Source: Desulfarculaceae bacterium (GTDB lineage: Bacteria > Desulfobacterota > Desulfarculia > Desulfarculales > Desulfarculaceae). From it: 35,774 bases of DNA. Every line of letters begins with the position of its first letter. Position 1 is the stretch's first letter. The stretch covers positions 1 through 35,774 of the forward strand of contig JAMOVV010000111.1 of NCBI GenBank assembly GCA_027067385.1, in the 5' to 3' direction. Below, in pieces: positions 1 through 7,252 of this stretch. Under the pieces are notes generated by a model. The model ran no database searches. It saw only the letters and a program-made list of their open reading frames with translations, and was not told the origin of the DNA. The position numbers were made by a program, and so were the translations under genes.

Positions 1-222
1 GGTGGCCTCGATGGCTTCGTCCAGGGCGCCGTTGAAGAGCTCCACCCGGCCGGAGAGTCGCTCCAGGTCCTTGAACAGCACCTCGTTGACCACGTGTAGG
101 AAGACTACCTGGGCCCCGAGTTTTTCGGCCAGGGTCAGGGCCTCCTGCAGGGTGCACCGGGAGTAGTCGGAGAAATCCACCGGACAGAGAATTTTCTTGA
201 TCGGTTCCAGGGAATATCTCAT
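1..222 (-). CDS. Universal stress protein (UspA family), N-terminal part
   Basis: The first 74 residues are visible; the gene runs off the left edge. It starts MRYSLEPIKKILCPVDFSDYS, followed by a helix and a beta strand ending in VVFLHVVNE, which is the usual first beta-alpha-beta unit of UspA proteins (family knowledge). Its ATG overlaps the TGA of the TRAP permease gene in an ATGA arrangement (219-222), so the two are very probably translationally coupled. UspA proteins encoded beside TRAP transporters are known (TeaD of the Halomonas TeaABC ectoine transporter binds ATP and modulates transport), so a role in tuning this transporter is a reasonable inference. The nucleotide-binding G-x2-G-x9-G motif would lie in the missing part. 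Confidence 0.85.
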   Translation of the reverse strand, partial: MRYSLEPIKKILCPVDFSDYSRCTLQEALTLAEKLGAQVVFLHVVNEVLFKDLERLSGRVELFNGALDEAIEAT

Positions 223-2558
223 GCTGCCGCCTCCTTTGCGTGCTTGCGCTCCTGGATGGGAAGGGTGAGGGAGGGGTCTCGTTTAATCCGGACTTTTTGC
301 ATGAAGAAGACTACCACCCACAGGCCGATGCCCAGCAGGTCGCCGGCGAACGCCGGCAGGTCCAGGCCGGTGGCCCAGCCCAGCAGCTTGGGGAAGAACA
401 GCAGGGCGGTGGCCACGGCGAAGATGCACCACTCCAGGATATTGGTAGGGCACAGCAGGTAGCCCATGGTGAGCGAACCAAAGGCCACGGTGCCCAAGAT
501 GATAGTGCCGAAGGAGGAGACGGTCTCCCACCAGGAAACGAAGTGGCCGGGGCCGCCGAGCAGGAAGCCCGGTGAGAAGGCGAAGAGGAAGGGGCCGACG
601 TAGAGCATCTTGGCGAACTTGAAGGAGGTCCAGCCGGTCTTCCAGGGGTCGCTGCCCGCGATGGCCGCTCCGGCGTAGGCGGCCACGCACACCGGTGGCG
701 TGATGTTGGAGTCCTGGCTGAACCAGTAGACGATCATGTGGCTGGCGATGAGGGCCCAGGATATCTTGGCCATGAGCACGACCCGCTGGGGATCGTCGGC
801 CAATAGGTCACCCAGGGGCGCCTGCAACTGCTGGAAGCTCACGCCCCACATGGTGTGGGAGATCATGTCGCTCACCGCGCCCACGGCCAGCACGGCGGTG
901 ATGAGATAGGCCGCGGTGACCGGCACTCCCATGCCCAGGACCAAGGAGGCCAGGCCTATGAGGATGATGGCCAGGGGCAGGTAGCCGAAGGAGAGCTCGA
1001 TGATGATCTGGGAGAACTTGAGCCCGATGCCGGTTAGGGCGATGGTGCCCACGATGATGCCGATGACCCCCACCGTGGCCCCGATGATCAGGGTGTTGCG
1101 CGCGCCCTCGACCATGGCGGCCAGGATTTCCTTGGGGCCCATGCGGTGGTCGGTGGTGAGCCAGCTCACGGCCACGCAGCTTATGATGGCCCAGAAGGCG
1201 GCATAGCCCGGCGAGAAACCGAAGAGCATCATCACCACGATCACCACCAAGGGCAGGGACATGAACCACTGCTGCTTGAGGATGTCCCAGGCGGTGGGGG
1301 CGTCGGGGTCCTGGATGCCCACCAGGCCGTAGCGCTTGGCCTCGAAGTGGATCATCACGAAGACGCTGAGGAAGTAGATCACCGCCGGGAAGATGGCCAT
1401 GAGCATGATATCCACGTAGGGAATCTCGGTCATCTCGGCCATGATGAAGCCGCCGGCCCCCATGATGGGAGGCATGAACATGCCACCGATGGAGGCGGCC
1501 GGTTCAATGGCCCCGGCCACGTGCGGCCGAAAGCCCGCCTTTTTCATCAGGGGGATGGTGAAGGCGCCGGTGCTCACGGTGTTGGCGATGGCCGAGCCCG
1601 AAACCGAGCCAAAGAAGCCCGAGGCCATCACCGCCACCTTGGCCGGTCCGCCCACCGAGCGTCCGGCCAGGGCCATGGGCAGGTCCAGGAAAAAGCGGCT
1701 GGCCCCGGAGGCCTTGAGGAACGAGCCGAAGAAGATGAACAGGATCACGTAGGTCACCAGCACCGTGGCCATGATGCCGTAGACGCCTTCCTGCTTCATG
1801 TAGATGTGGTTCAGGGCCCGCTCCAGCGAGAAGCCGGTGTGGGCAAAGGCCTTGAGAATCGGCACGTAGTGCAGCAGGTCGCCCCAAAAGGCGTAGAACA
1901 GAAACACCACGCCCACCAGGGTCATGGACCAGCCCAGCACCCGCCGGGCCACCTCCAGGGAAACCAGGATGCCCACCACGCTCACCGCCGAGTCCAGCGA
2001 GGTCTCGCTGCCCATACGGTAGTTGATGGCCTCGTACTCCGTGATGTAATAGCCCACCACGAAGATGGCCACCAGGGCCAGGAGGAGGTCCATGGCTATA
2101 GGGGCGTCGCCGCGCGATTGGCCCCAGGGCTCCTTGGGGATGAAGAAGGTGGCCGCCGCCGCCGCGCTGATCACCGCGAAGAACCAGTTGATGGTGATGG
2201 GGTCGCGCACCCCGTGGCCGGCCGCCAGGAAGTACAGGAGGAAGTAGAAGGCCATGCCCATGGTGACAAAGGGAATAGCCGCATCGATGTAGTACCCGCG
2301 CTCGTGGGGCTGCCGGCTGGTAAAGGGGTAGTTGAGAAATACCAGGACGTAGGTGAACAGGACGTAGATGCCCAGGAAATACTGGGTATCCACCGGCTCG
2401 ATGCCGGCGGCGTAGAGATAGAACAAGACCATGAACACGCCCATGGCCGCGCTGAGGTAGAACCAGAAGCCGGTGACGTTGCGTCCGGTCTTGGCATCCT
2501 TGGCTACGATCTCGTCTAGTTTTTCCTGGTCCGCCGCCTCGGGCGCGATATCGGTCAT
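219..2558 (-). CDS. TRAP transporter permease, 4TM/12TM fusion (DctQM type)
   Basis: A 779-residue integral membrane protein, the size of fused TRAP permeases that pair with TAXI binding proteins. After a short charged N-terminus it shows many hydrophobic segments, first a small four-helix DctQ-like part, then the large DctM-like part with conserved segments such as GSASGSAIANTVSTG-like (here FGSVSGSAIANTVSTG), GGMFMPPIMGAGGFIMAEM and SNITPPVCVAAYAGAAIAG. It would import an organic acid by Na+ or H+ symport across the inner membrane. The start at 2558 has an AGAGGTAG ribosome site 6-13 bases upstream. It is downstream of the TAXI receptor gene and overlaps the UspA gene by 4 bases. The substrate cannot be read from sequence. 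Confidence 0.93.
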   Translation of the reverse strand: MTDIAPEAADQEKLDEIVAKDAKTGRNVTGFWFYLSAAMGVFMVLFYLYAAGIEPVDTQYFLGIYVLFTYVLVFLNYPFTSRQPHERGYYIDAAIPFVTMGMAFYFLLYFLAAGHGVRDPITINWFFAVISAAAAATFFIPKEPWGQSRGDAPIAMDLLLALVAIFVVGYYITEYEAINYRMGSETSLDSAVSVVGILVSLEVARRVLGWSMTLVGVVFLFYAFWGDLLHYVPILKAFAHTGFSLERALNHIYMKQEGVYGIMATVLVTYVILFIFFGSFLKASGASRFFLDLPMALAGRSVGGPAKVAVMASGFFGSVSGSAIANTVSTGAFTIPLMKKAGFRPHVAGAIEPAASIGGMFMPPIMGAGGFIMAEMTEIPYVDIMLMAIFPAVIYFLSVFVMIHFEAKRYGLVGIQDPDAPTAWDILKQQWFMSLPLVVIVVMMLFGFSPGYAAFWAIISCVAVSWLTTDHRMGPKEILAAMVEGARNTLIIGATVGVIGIIVGTIALTGIGLKFSQIIIELSFGYLPLAIILIGLASLVLGMGVPVTAAYLITAVLAVGAVSDMISHTMWGVSFQQLQAPLGDLLADDPQRVVLMAKISWALIASHMIVYWFSQDSNITPPVCVAAYAGAAIAGSDPWKTGWTSFKFAKMLYVGPFLFAFSPGFLLGGPGHFVSWWETVSSFGTIILGTVAFGSLTMGYLLCPTNILEWCIFAVATALLFFPKLLGWATGLDLPAFAGDLLGIGLWVVVFFMQKVRIKRDPSLTLPIQERKHAKEAAA

Positions 2559-2587
2559 GACGCTACCTCTACAGTTGCATGGTAAGA

Positions 2588-2611
2588 GGGGAGGGCGCTA
2601 AGGCCCTCCCC
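2588..2611 (-). other. Intercistronic hairpin between TAXI receptor and TRAP permease
   Basis: A perfect 9-base-pair inverted repeat (GGGGAGGGC... its complement GCCCTCCCC) with a 6-base loop lies between the two genes. It lacks a downstream U-run on the minus strand, so it is not a classical terminator. In binding-protein transport operons such stems commonly protect the 3' end of the receptor mRNA or attenuate readthrough, giving more receptor than permease; that role is inferred here. Confidence 0.55.
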
Positions 2612-2640
2612 CAATGTATCACCTTGTGCCTGCTACAAGT

Positions 2641-3624
2641 CTACTTAACCGGCTTGAGGGCGTCGGGGATTTTCTTGCCCTGCTCAACCCAGAACTTGTA
2701 GGCGCCGGGGTGCAGCGGCACCGAAGCGCCCCTAAAGGCGTTCTCCAGGGTCATGGCCTTGAAGGTCTTCTTGGCCGCCACCATGGCCGCCATGCCCTTT
2801 TTGGACCACAGGGCCTTCATGACCTTGTAGACCACGTCGGCCGGGACGTCCTTGTTCACGCTGAGGATGGTGGAGTCCTGGAAGGTGCGGCACTCGGGGA
2901 TGTTCTTGCCGTAGGTGCCGGCCGGGATTACGGTGGGGGCGTAGGCATAGGCCTTGTAGAAGCCGCTCTTCTTGGCGTCGTCGCCCACGTTGATCAGGCG
3001 AATCTTCACCTGCACGCTGGCCTCGATCACCGAACGGTTGGGGTAGCCCACCAGCACCCAGAAGGCGTCGATCTTGCCGTCTTTAAAGGCGCTGGCCGCG
3101 GCCGAATAGCCCATGAAGGTCGGCTTGAACTTGTCCCACACCCCGATGTGGCGGAAGAAGCGCTCGGCGCTGGCGGCCGCGCCGGAACCGGCGTTGCCCA
3201 CCGCGACCCGCTTGCCCTTGAGGTCAAAGGCGCTCTTGATATCGCTGTCGGCCCGCACGATCAACTGGGCTGGGGCGCCGTAGAGATAGCCCATGGCCCG
3301 GACGCCGTCATACTTGGTGGGGTCCTTGGGCAGCTTGCCCCGGCGGCCCAGGTCGGAGTCCACCGCGTAGCACAGGCCAAAGGTCGACTCGCCGGAGGAT
3401 ATCCGCTTGACATTCTCCACCGACCCGCCGGAACCAACCGCGGTGGCCTGGAAACCGGGGATCACCTTGGGCAGATAAACCGCCATGCCGTTGGCAAAGG
3501 TGTTAAAGGTGCCGCCGGTGGGGCCGCCGCCGATCTTGGCCTTGAATACGCCGGCCGCCGCCAGCCCCGGTACCATGCTGACCGCTACGGCCAGTGCCAA
3601 GGCTATCAACAGGACTTTTTTCAT
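2641..3624 (-). CDS. TAXI-family TRAP transporter solute-binding protein
   Basis: A 327-residue periplasmic receptor. Residues 1-24 form a signal peptide (MKKVLLIALALAVAVS...AAAG). The mature part begins with FKAKIGGGPTGGTFNTFANGMAVYL, the glycine-rich opening typical of TAXI (TRAP-associated extracytoplasmic immunogenic) proteins, and continues with the GSGGSVENVKRI and LKGKRVAVGNAGSGAAASAERF segments of this family. It would capture a substrate and deliver it to the fused permease encoded 82 bases downstream. The ATG has a GAGGAG ribosome site. TAXI ligands are often glutamate or other small organic acids, but the ligand here is unknown. Confidence 0.93.
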   Translation of the reverse strand: MKKVLLIALALAVAVSMVPGLAAAGVFKAKIGGGPTGGTFNTFANGMAVYLPKVIPGFQATAVGSGGSVENVKRISSGESTFGLCYAVDSDLGRRGKLPKDPTKYDGVRAMGYLYGAPAQLIVRADSDIKSAFDLKGKRVAVGNAGSGAAASAERFFRHIGVWDKFKPTFMGYSAAASAFKDGKIDAFWVLVGYPNRSVIEASVQVKIRLINVGDDAKKSGFYKAYAYAPTVIPAGTYGKNIPECRTFQDSTILSVNKDVPADVVYKVMKALWSKKGMAAMVAAKKTFKAMTLENAFRGASVPLHPGAYKFWVEQGKKIPDALKPVK

Positions 3625-3751
3625 GTGTGCTTCTCCTCTTTTGGTAGTGACAGATTAAATAACTTGGCCCGCGCCCGCCAGGCGGGGCCGTTAAAACTCG
3701 CTTCACTGGGACCGGGGACGCCCGGCCTGGCGACGCCGCGCTTGCGGCCCT

Positions 3752-3789
3752 GCTACCGCCGCCGGCCCATCGCTACCGCCGGCGGCCCA
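3752..3789. repeat. Two-copy direct repeat, period 20, upstream of the TAXI gene
   Basis: An 18-base unit beginning GCTACCGCC at 3752 recurs at 3772 with 17 of 18 bases identical. It lies in the 291-base space between the response regulator 3' end and the TAXI start, which must also carry the TRAP operon promoter. No clear -35/-10 pair could be assigned. A weaker dyad TGACC-N13-GGTCA is at about 3811-3833. Function unknown; the repeat could simply reflect local GC-rich duplication. Confidence 0.5.
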
Positions 3790-3915
3790 AGCTACTAATG
3801 TGTATTGTGACCTTATGACGGATAGGGTCAAGCGGTAAATTGGATAAACACTGATTCTGGTGTAGTGGTTCTCCGGCATGGCTTGTAAGAAAAATACCTA
3901 CAGCAGCCCCGCGGG

Positions 3916-4554
3916 TCACGCCTCGATCAAGCCGTGCTGGATGGCGAAACGTGAGATGTCGGCGTTGTTGCGCAGGTTGAGCTTTTTGAGCAGCCGGAAA
4001 CGGTAGGTATCCACGGTCTTTACGCTGATGTGGTAGTTGTCGGCGATTTCCCGGTTGGTGCGTCCCAGGGCCAGGGCTCGCAACACCTGGATTTCGCGGT
4101 TGGACAGCCGGTCCAGGGGCGACTGGCCGCGCTCGCCCCGGGCCACTCGCAGGGCCAACAGCTCGGCCGCCTCCTGGCTGAGGTAGTGGCCGCCGCGGTG
4201 CACCTGTTCGATGGCCTTGACCAGTTGCTCGGGGGCCGAGCGCTTGGTTATGTAGCCCTTGGCCCCGGCCGAGATGGTGCGCACCACGTACTGCTCTTCT
4301 TCGTGCATGGTCAGTACCAAGACGGGCAGCTCGGGCAGTTGGGCCTTGAGCTGGTTGATCACCTCCAGGCCGTCCATGCCGGGCATGGAGATATCGATGA
4401 CCGCCACGTCGGGCCTAACCTCCAGGGCCTGTCGGATGGCCTCGTGCCCGTCGGAGGCCTCCACCACCACCTGCATCTGGCCGGTGTCTTCGATGAGGCT
4501 GCGCAGCCCGGCGCGCACGATGCTGTGGTCGTCGGCCAACAGGACCCTGATCAT
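3916..4554 (-). CDS. NarL/FixJ-type response regulator
   Basis: A 212-residue transcription factor. The receiver domain (about 1-120) carries the acidic pair D9/D10, the phospho-acceptor D54 (VAVIDISMPGMDG) and the switch lysine in GAKGYITKRS. The C-terminal LuxR-type helix-turn-helix (about 148-205) reads LSNREIQVLRALALGRTNREIA followed by SVKTVDTYRFRLLKKL. Its ATG overlaps the TGA of the kinase gene by 4 bases, so the pair is cotranscribed and coupled. Located directly upstream, on the same strand, of the TAXI-TRAP operon, it is the obvious candidate regulator of that transporter (inference). Confidence 0.95.
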   Translation of the reverse strand: MIRVLLADDHSIVRAGLRSLIEDTGQMQVVVEASDGHEAIRQALEVRPDVAVIDISMPGMDGLEVINQLKAQLPELPVLVLTMHEEEQYVVRTISAGAKGYITKRSAPEQLVKAIEQVHRGGHYLSQEAAELLALRVARGERGQSPLDRLSNREIQVLRALALGRTNREIADNYHISVKTVDTYRFRLLKKLNLRNNADISRFAIQHGLIEA

Positions 4555-6638
4555 CGCAACCCTCCCGCGAGGCCGTGTACGGGCAGCTTGAGCAAGACCT
4601 CGGTGCCCACGCCGATCTGGGAAATGATTTCCAGGCGGCCGCCGGCCAGGGAGGCCCTCTCCCGCATGCCGGCGATGCCCAGGCTCTTGCGCTGGTCCAG
4701 GTTTTTTATATCGAAACCGCGGCCGTTGTCCACCACCGACACCTCCAGGAAGCCGTCTGAGCCGCGCAGGATGACGTCCACGCTGGTGGCCGCCGCGTGG
4801 CGGGCCACGTTGGTCAGGGCCTCTTGGGCCACCCGGTAGGCGGCGATGGCGGTGAACTCGTCCACCTCGGGCACCTGGAAATGGTTGAATACGCAGGCCA
4901 CGTCGGTGCGTTTTTCAAACTCGGTGGTGTACCATTCCAGGGCGTCGACCAGCCCCAGGTCGTCGAGCACCGGCGGACGCAGGCGGGTGGCGATGAGCCG
5001 CACGTCGCTGATAGTCTTGTCGATGAGCCGGCACATGTTGTCGGCCCGGGCGGCGGCCGGCGGCTGGCTCTGCCGCAGCCGGTCACGCAGCCACACCGCG
5101 TCCATGCGCAGGGCAGTGAGCACCTGGCCCAGCTCGTCGTGCAGCTCCCGGGCGATGGCGGTGCGTTCCTTTTCCTGGCTGGCCATGATATTGCCCGAGA
5201 GCCGGCGCAGTTGGTCCTGGGCGCTTTTTAGGTCGGTGATGTCCACCGAGATGCCGCAGAGCCGGGTGACGTTGCCCTCTTCGTCCAGGATGGGAAACCG
5301 CACGCTGAGATAGCTGTGCATCTGGTCGCCGTAGGGAAACAGTTCCTCGGCCTGGTAGGGCTTCTTTTGCTGGAGCACCCGCAGGTCGTTGTTGCGGAAC
5401 TGGTCGGCCACCTCCGGCGGGAACACCTCGTGCAGGGTTTTGCCCTGGGCCTCGTGGCGGGGCATGCCGAAAAGCTGTTCCCAGCGGGAGTTGACCATGA
5501 TGTAGCGTCCCTGGGGGTCTTTCATGTAGACCACCGCCGGGGTGTATTCCAAGAAGCCGGCGACCTCCCGGGTGCGCTGGCGCACTTGGCGCTCCAGCTC
5601 CTTGGAGTAATGGCTCAGTTGCTCCTTGGCCTGGCGCAGGTTCCTCTCGGCCGTCTCGCGCTGGGCGATTTCGTGGCCGGCCTTGCGGTGCAGGATGTAG
5701 ACCAGCACCCCGGCAAAGAGGCACAGCCCCAGCACCACCAACCCGGTGGTGCGGGCCAGGGGCCGCCACACCGCCTCGGAGATTACCCGCAGGCTCTGCA
5801 GGTGGACCACCTTCCAGCCGGGGTATTGTTTCAGCTCGCGCGAGAAGATGATGTAGCGCCGTCCCGAGCGGTCCTCGGCCATGTCGCCGCCCAGGGGGCT
5901 CAGCCCCACCCAGGGCCAGGGCCCCTCGCCGAACTGGCGCGAGGCGGCCACCTGGGCCAGTTCCTCGGGCGACTTGGGCCAGAGGGTTTTAAAGAGCCAC
6001 TGCTTGCGGCTGGAGCTGAAGATCACGTCGTGGGGACCGGTGAGCAGGTTAATGCTGTCGGCGTCGGCCGCCGGGCCCGACTCCCACCCGCCGATGGGGG
6101 CCTTGATCACCACCACCCCCAGGGGCGCGCCGCCGGTCTGGGCAAAGACCGGGAAGCTGTAGTAGGCGCCGCGCTTGTGCGAGGTGGTGCCCAGGGCCAG
6201 GTACTTGCCGGCCCGTCCGCTGATGGCCTCCTGGAAGTAGGGGCGGAAGGCGAAGTTCTGTCCCACGAAGCTATGGGGGGCCCGGCGGTTGCTGGAGGCC
6301 ACCGTGTCGCCGCCGCGGTCCATCAGGTAGCAGACGTCCACTTCCAGGGCCTGCTGGAAGTGGTCCAGGATGGCGTTGGCCGCCGCCAGGGAGGCGGGGT
6401 CTTCCCGGGTGAGGGCGACGCGCAGCTCCTTGAGCCCGGCCAGGGCGCGCACGGTGTTGAGATTGCCCGAGAGATAGGCCGAGAGCTGGTTTTGCATCAT
6501 CTCGGTGCGCGAGGCCCCCCGGCGGCGGGCCACCGAGTATTCCTGGTCCCGCAGGGAAAAGAAATAATACAGGCCGCCGGCCGAGGTGGATACCACCGCC
6601 ACCAGGGACAGGATTAAGATGATCACGCGCAGCCGCAT
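4551..6638 (-). CDS. Membrane histidine kinase: DctB-like Cache sensor, PAS, HisKA_3, HATPase
   Basis: A 695-residue sensor kinase. A membrane helix lies at about 5-27, then a periplasmic double-Cache-like domain to about 290 with the segment SNRRAPHSFVGQNFAFRPYF and YLALGTTS, which closely resembles the C4-dicarboxylate sensor DctB. A second helix is at about 295-316, a coiled linker at 325-355 and a PAS domain at about 357-475. The HisKA_3 dimerisation box has the phospho-acceptor H500 (ARELHDELGQVLTAL) and the ATPase domain has EALTNVARHA and VDNGRGFD. GGAG precedes the ATG. Having a DctB-type sensor on a NarX/DegS-type kinase, next to a TRAP operon, suggests sensing of an organic acid that the transporter imports. 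Confidence 0.93.
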   Translation of the reverse strand: MRLRVIILILSLVAVVSTSAGGLYYFFSLRDQEYSVARRRGASRTEMMQNQLSAYLSGNLNTVRALAGLKELRVALTREDPASLAAANAILDHFQQALEVDVCYLMDRGGDTVASSNRRAPHSFVGQNFAFRPYFQEAISGRAGKYLALGTTSHKRGAYYSFPVFAQTGGAPLGVVVIKAPIGGWESGPAADADSINLLTGPHDVIFSSSRKQWLFKTLWPKSPEELAQVAASRQFGEGPWPWVGLSPLGGDMAEDRSGRRYIIFSRELKQYPGWKVVHLQSLRVISEAVWRPLARTTGLVVLGLCLFAGVLVYILHRKAGHEIAQRETAERNLRQAKEQLSHYSKELERQVRQRTREVAGFLEYTPAVVYMKDPQGRYIMVNSRWEQLFGMPRHEAQGKTLHEVFPPEVADQFRNNDLRVLQQKKPYQAEELFPYGDQMHSYLSVRFPILDEEGNVTRLCGISVDITDLKSAQDQLRRLSGNIMASQEKERTAIARELHDELGQVLTALRMDAVWLRDRLRQSQPPAAARADNMCRLIDKTISDVRLIATRLRPPVLDDLGLVDALEWYTTEFEKRTDVACVFNHFQVPEVDEFTAIAAYRVAQEALTNVARHAAATSVDVILRGSDGFLEVSVVDNGRGFDIKNLDQRKSLGIAGMRERASLAGGRLEIISQIGVGTEVLLKLPVHGLAGGLR

Positions 6639-6730
6639 AGCCGGCTCTCCAGGCCCAACGGGGTATTGGGACAGGTTACCATCAAATATCGCGTGGGGGC
6701 GCGAAAATGCAACCGTGGCCGTGGCCGTGG

Positions 6731-6736
6731 TATGAT
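6731..6736 (+). promoter_or_regulatory. Candidate -10 box TATGAT for the flavin-reductase-like gene
   Basis: TATGAT follows four tandem CCGTGG-like units and precedes the proposed ATG at 6770 by 33 bases. No good -35 is visible. The box supports placing translation start downstream of the long in-frame extension that would encode a PWPWPW stretch. Confidence 0.35.
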
Positions 6737-6769
6737 CGCAAGCAACCCCTGGCTGAGAACGAGGTGATG

Positions 6770-7252
6770 ATGACCGAACAGACCTTGCGCGCGGTGATGT
6801 TGGACTACCTGGCCGCCTGCTCCAGCCTCACCCTGGCCACCGCCGGCCCGGCGGGCCCCTGGGCGGCCAGGGTTTTTTATTGCAACGACTGCTTTGACCT
6901 GTACTTCCTGAGCAACCCGCAGAGCCGCCACGGCCGGGACATGGCCCGCCAACCGCAAGTGGCCGCGGCCGTGAACCTGGACTACCGCAACTGGCTCGAT
7001 ATCAAGGGCATCCAACTGGAGGGGCGGGCCGAGGACCTGGGCGGCATCAGCGGCAACCTCAAGCTGGCCCGGGCCTACGTGGCCAAGTTTCCCGAGGTGA
7101 AGAGCTTTTTGCTTTCTCCCCAAAAGCTGGGTCAGGCCATCGCCGCCAAGGTGGCCAAGGTGCACTTCTACCGCCTGGCGGCCCACCGTCTGTATTTCCT
7201 GGACAACTCCCAGGGCTTCGGCCACCGCGACGAGCTGGTGCCGGCCGGCTAG
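6770..7252 (+). CDS. Pyridoxamine-5'-phosphate-oxidase-like FMN-binding protein
   Basis: About 160 residues starting MTEQTLRAVMLDYLAACSSLTLATAG. The split-barrel pattern is visible: the first strands with LTLATAG...AARVFYCND and LYFLSNPQSRHGRDMARQPQVAAAVN, then IKGIQLEGRAEDL, typical of UPF0306/YhbP and related PPOX-like flavoproteins. Likely a cytoplasmic FMN- or heme-binding protein; the reaction is unknown. A GAGGTG ribosome site lies 5 bases before the ATG at 6770 (ATG at 6767 is also possible); a longer in-frame reading from 6707 is rejected because it would include the likely promoter. Its TAG interlocks with the stop of the convergent AOR gene. Confidence 0.8.
   Translation: MTEQTLRAVMLDYLAACSSLTLATAGPAGPWAARVFYCNDCFDLYFLSNPQSRHGRDMARQPQVAAAVNLDYRNWLDIKGIQLEGRAEDLGGISGNLKLARAYVAKFPEVKSFLLSPQKLGQAIAAKVAKVHFYRLAAHRLYFLDNSQGFGHRDELVPAG

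Noticed and set aside
1146-2519. Very long plus-strand open frame opposite the TRAP permease, and similar long frames opposite most genes
   Set aside because: These are high-GC shadows: low-complexity His/Gly/Arg-rich translations without ribosome sites, opposite well-supported genes.
3811-3833. TGACC-N13-GGTCA dyad upstream of the TAXI gene as a regulator site
   Set aside because: Arms of only five bases with a long spacer; expected by chance too often to list as a site.
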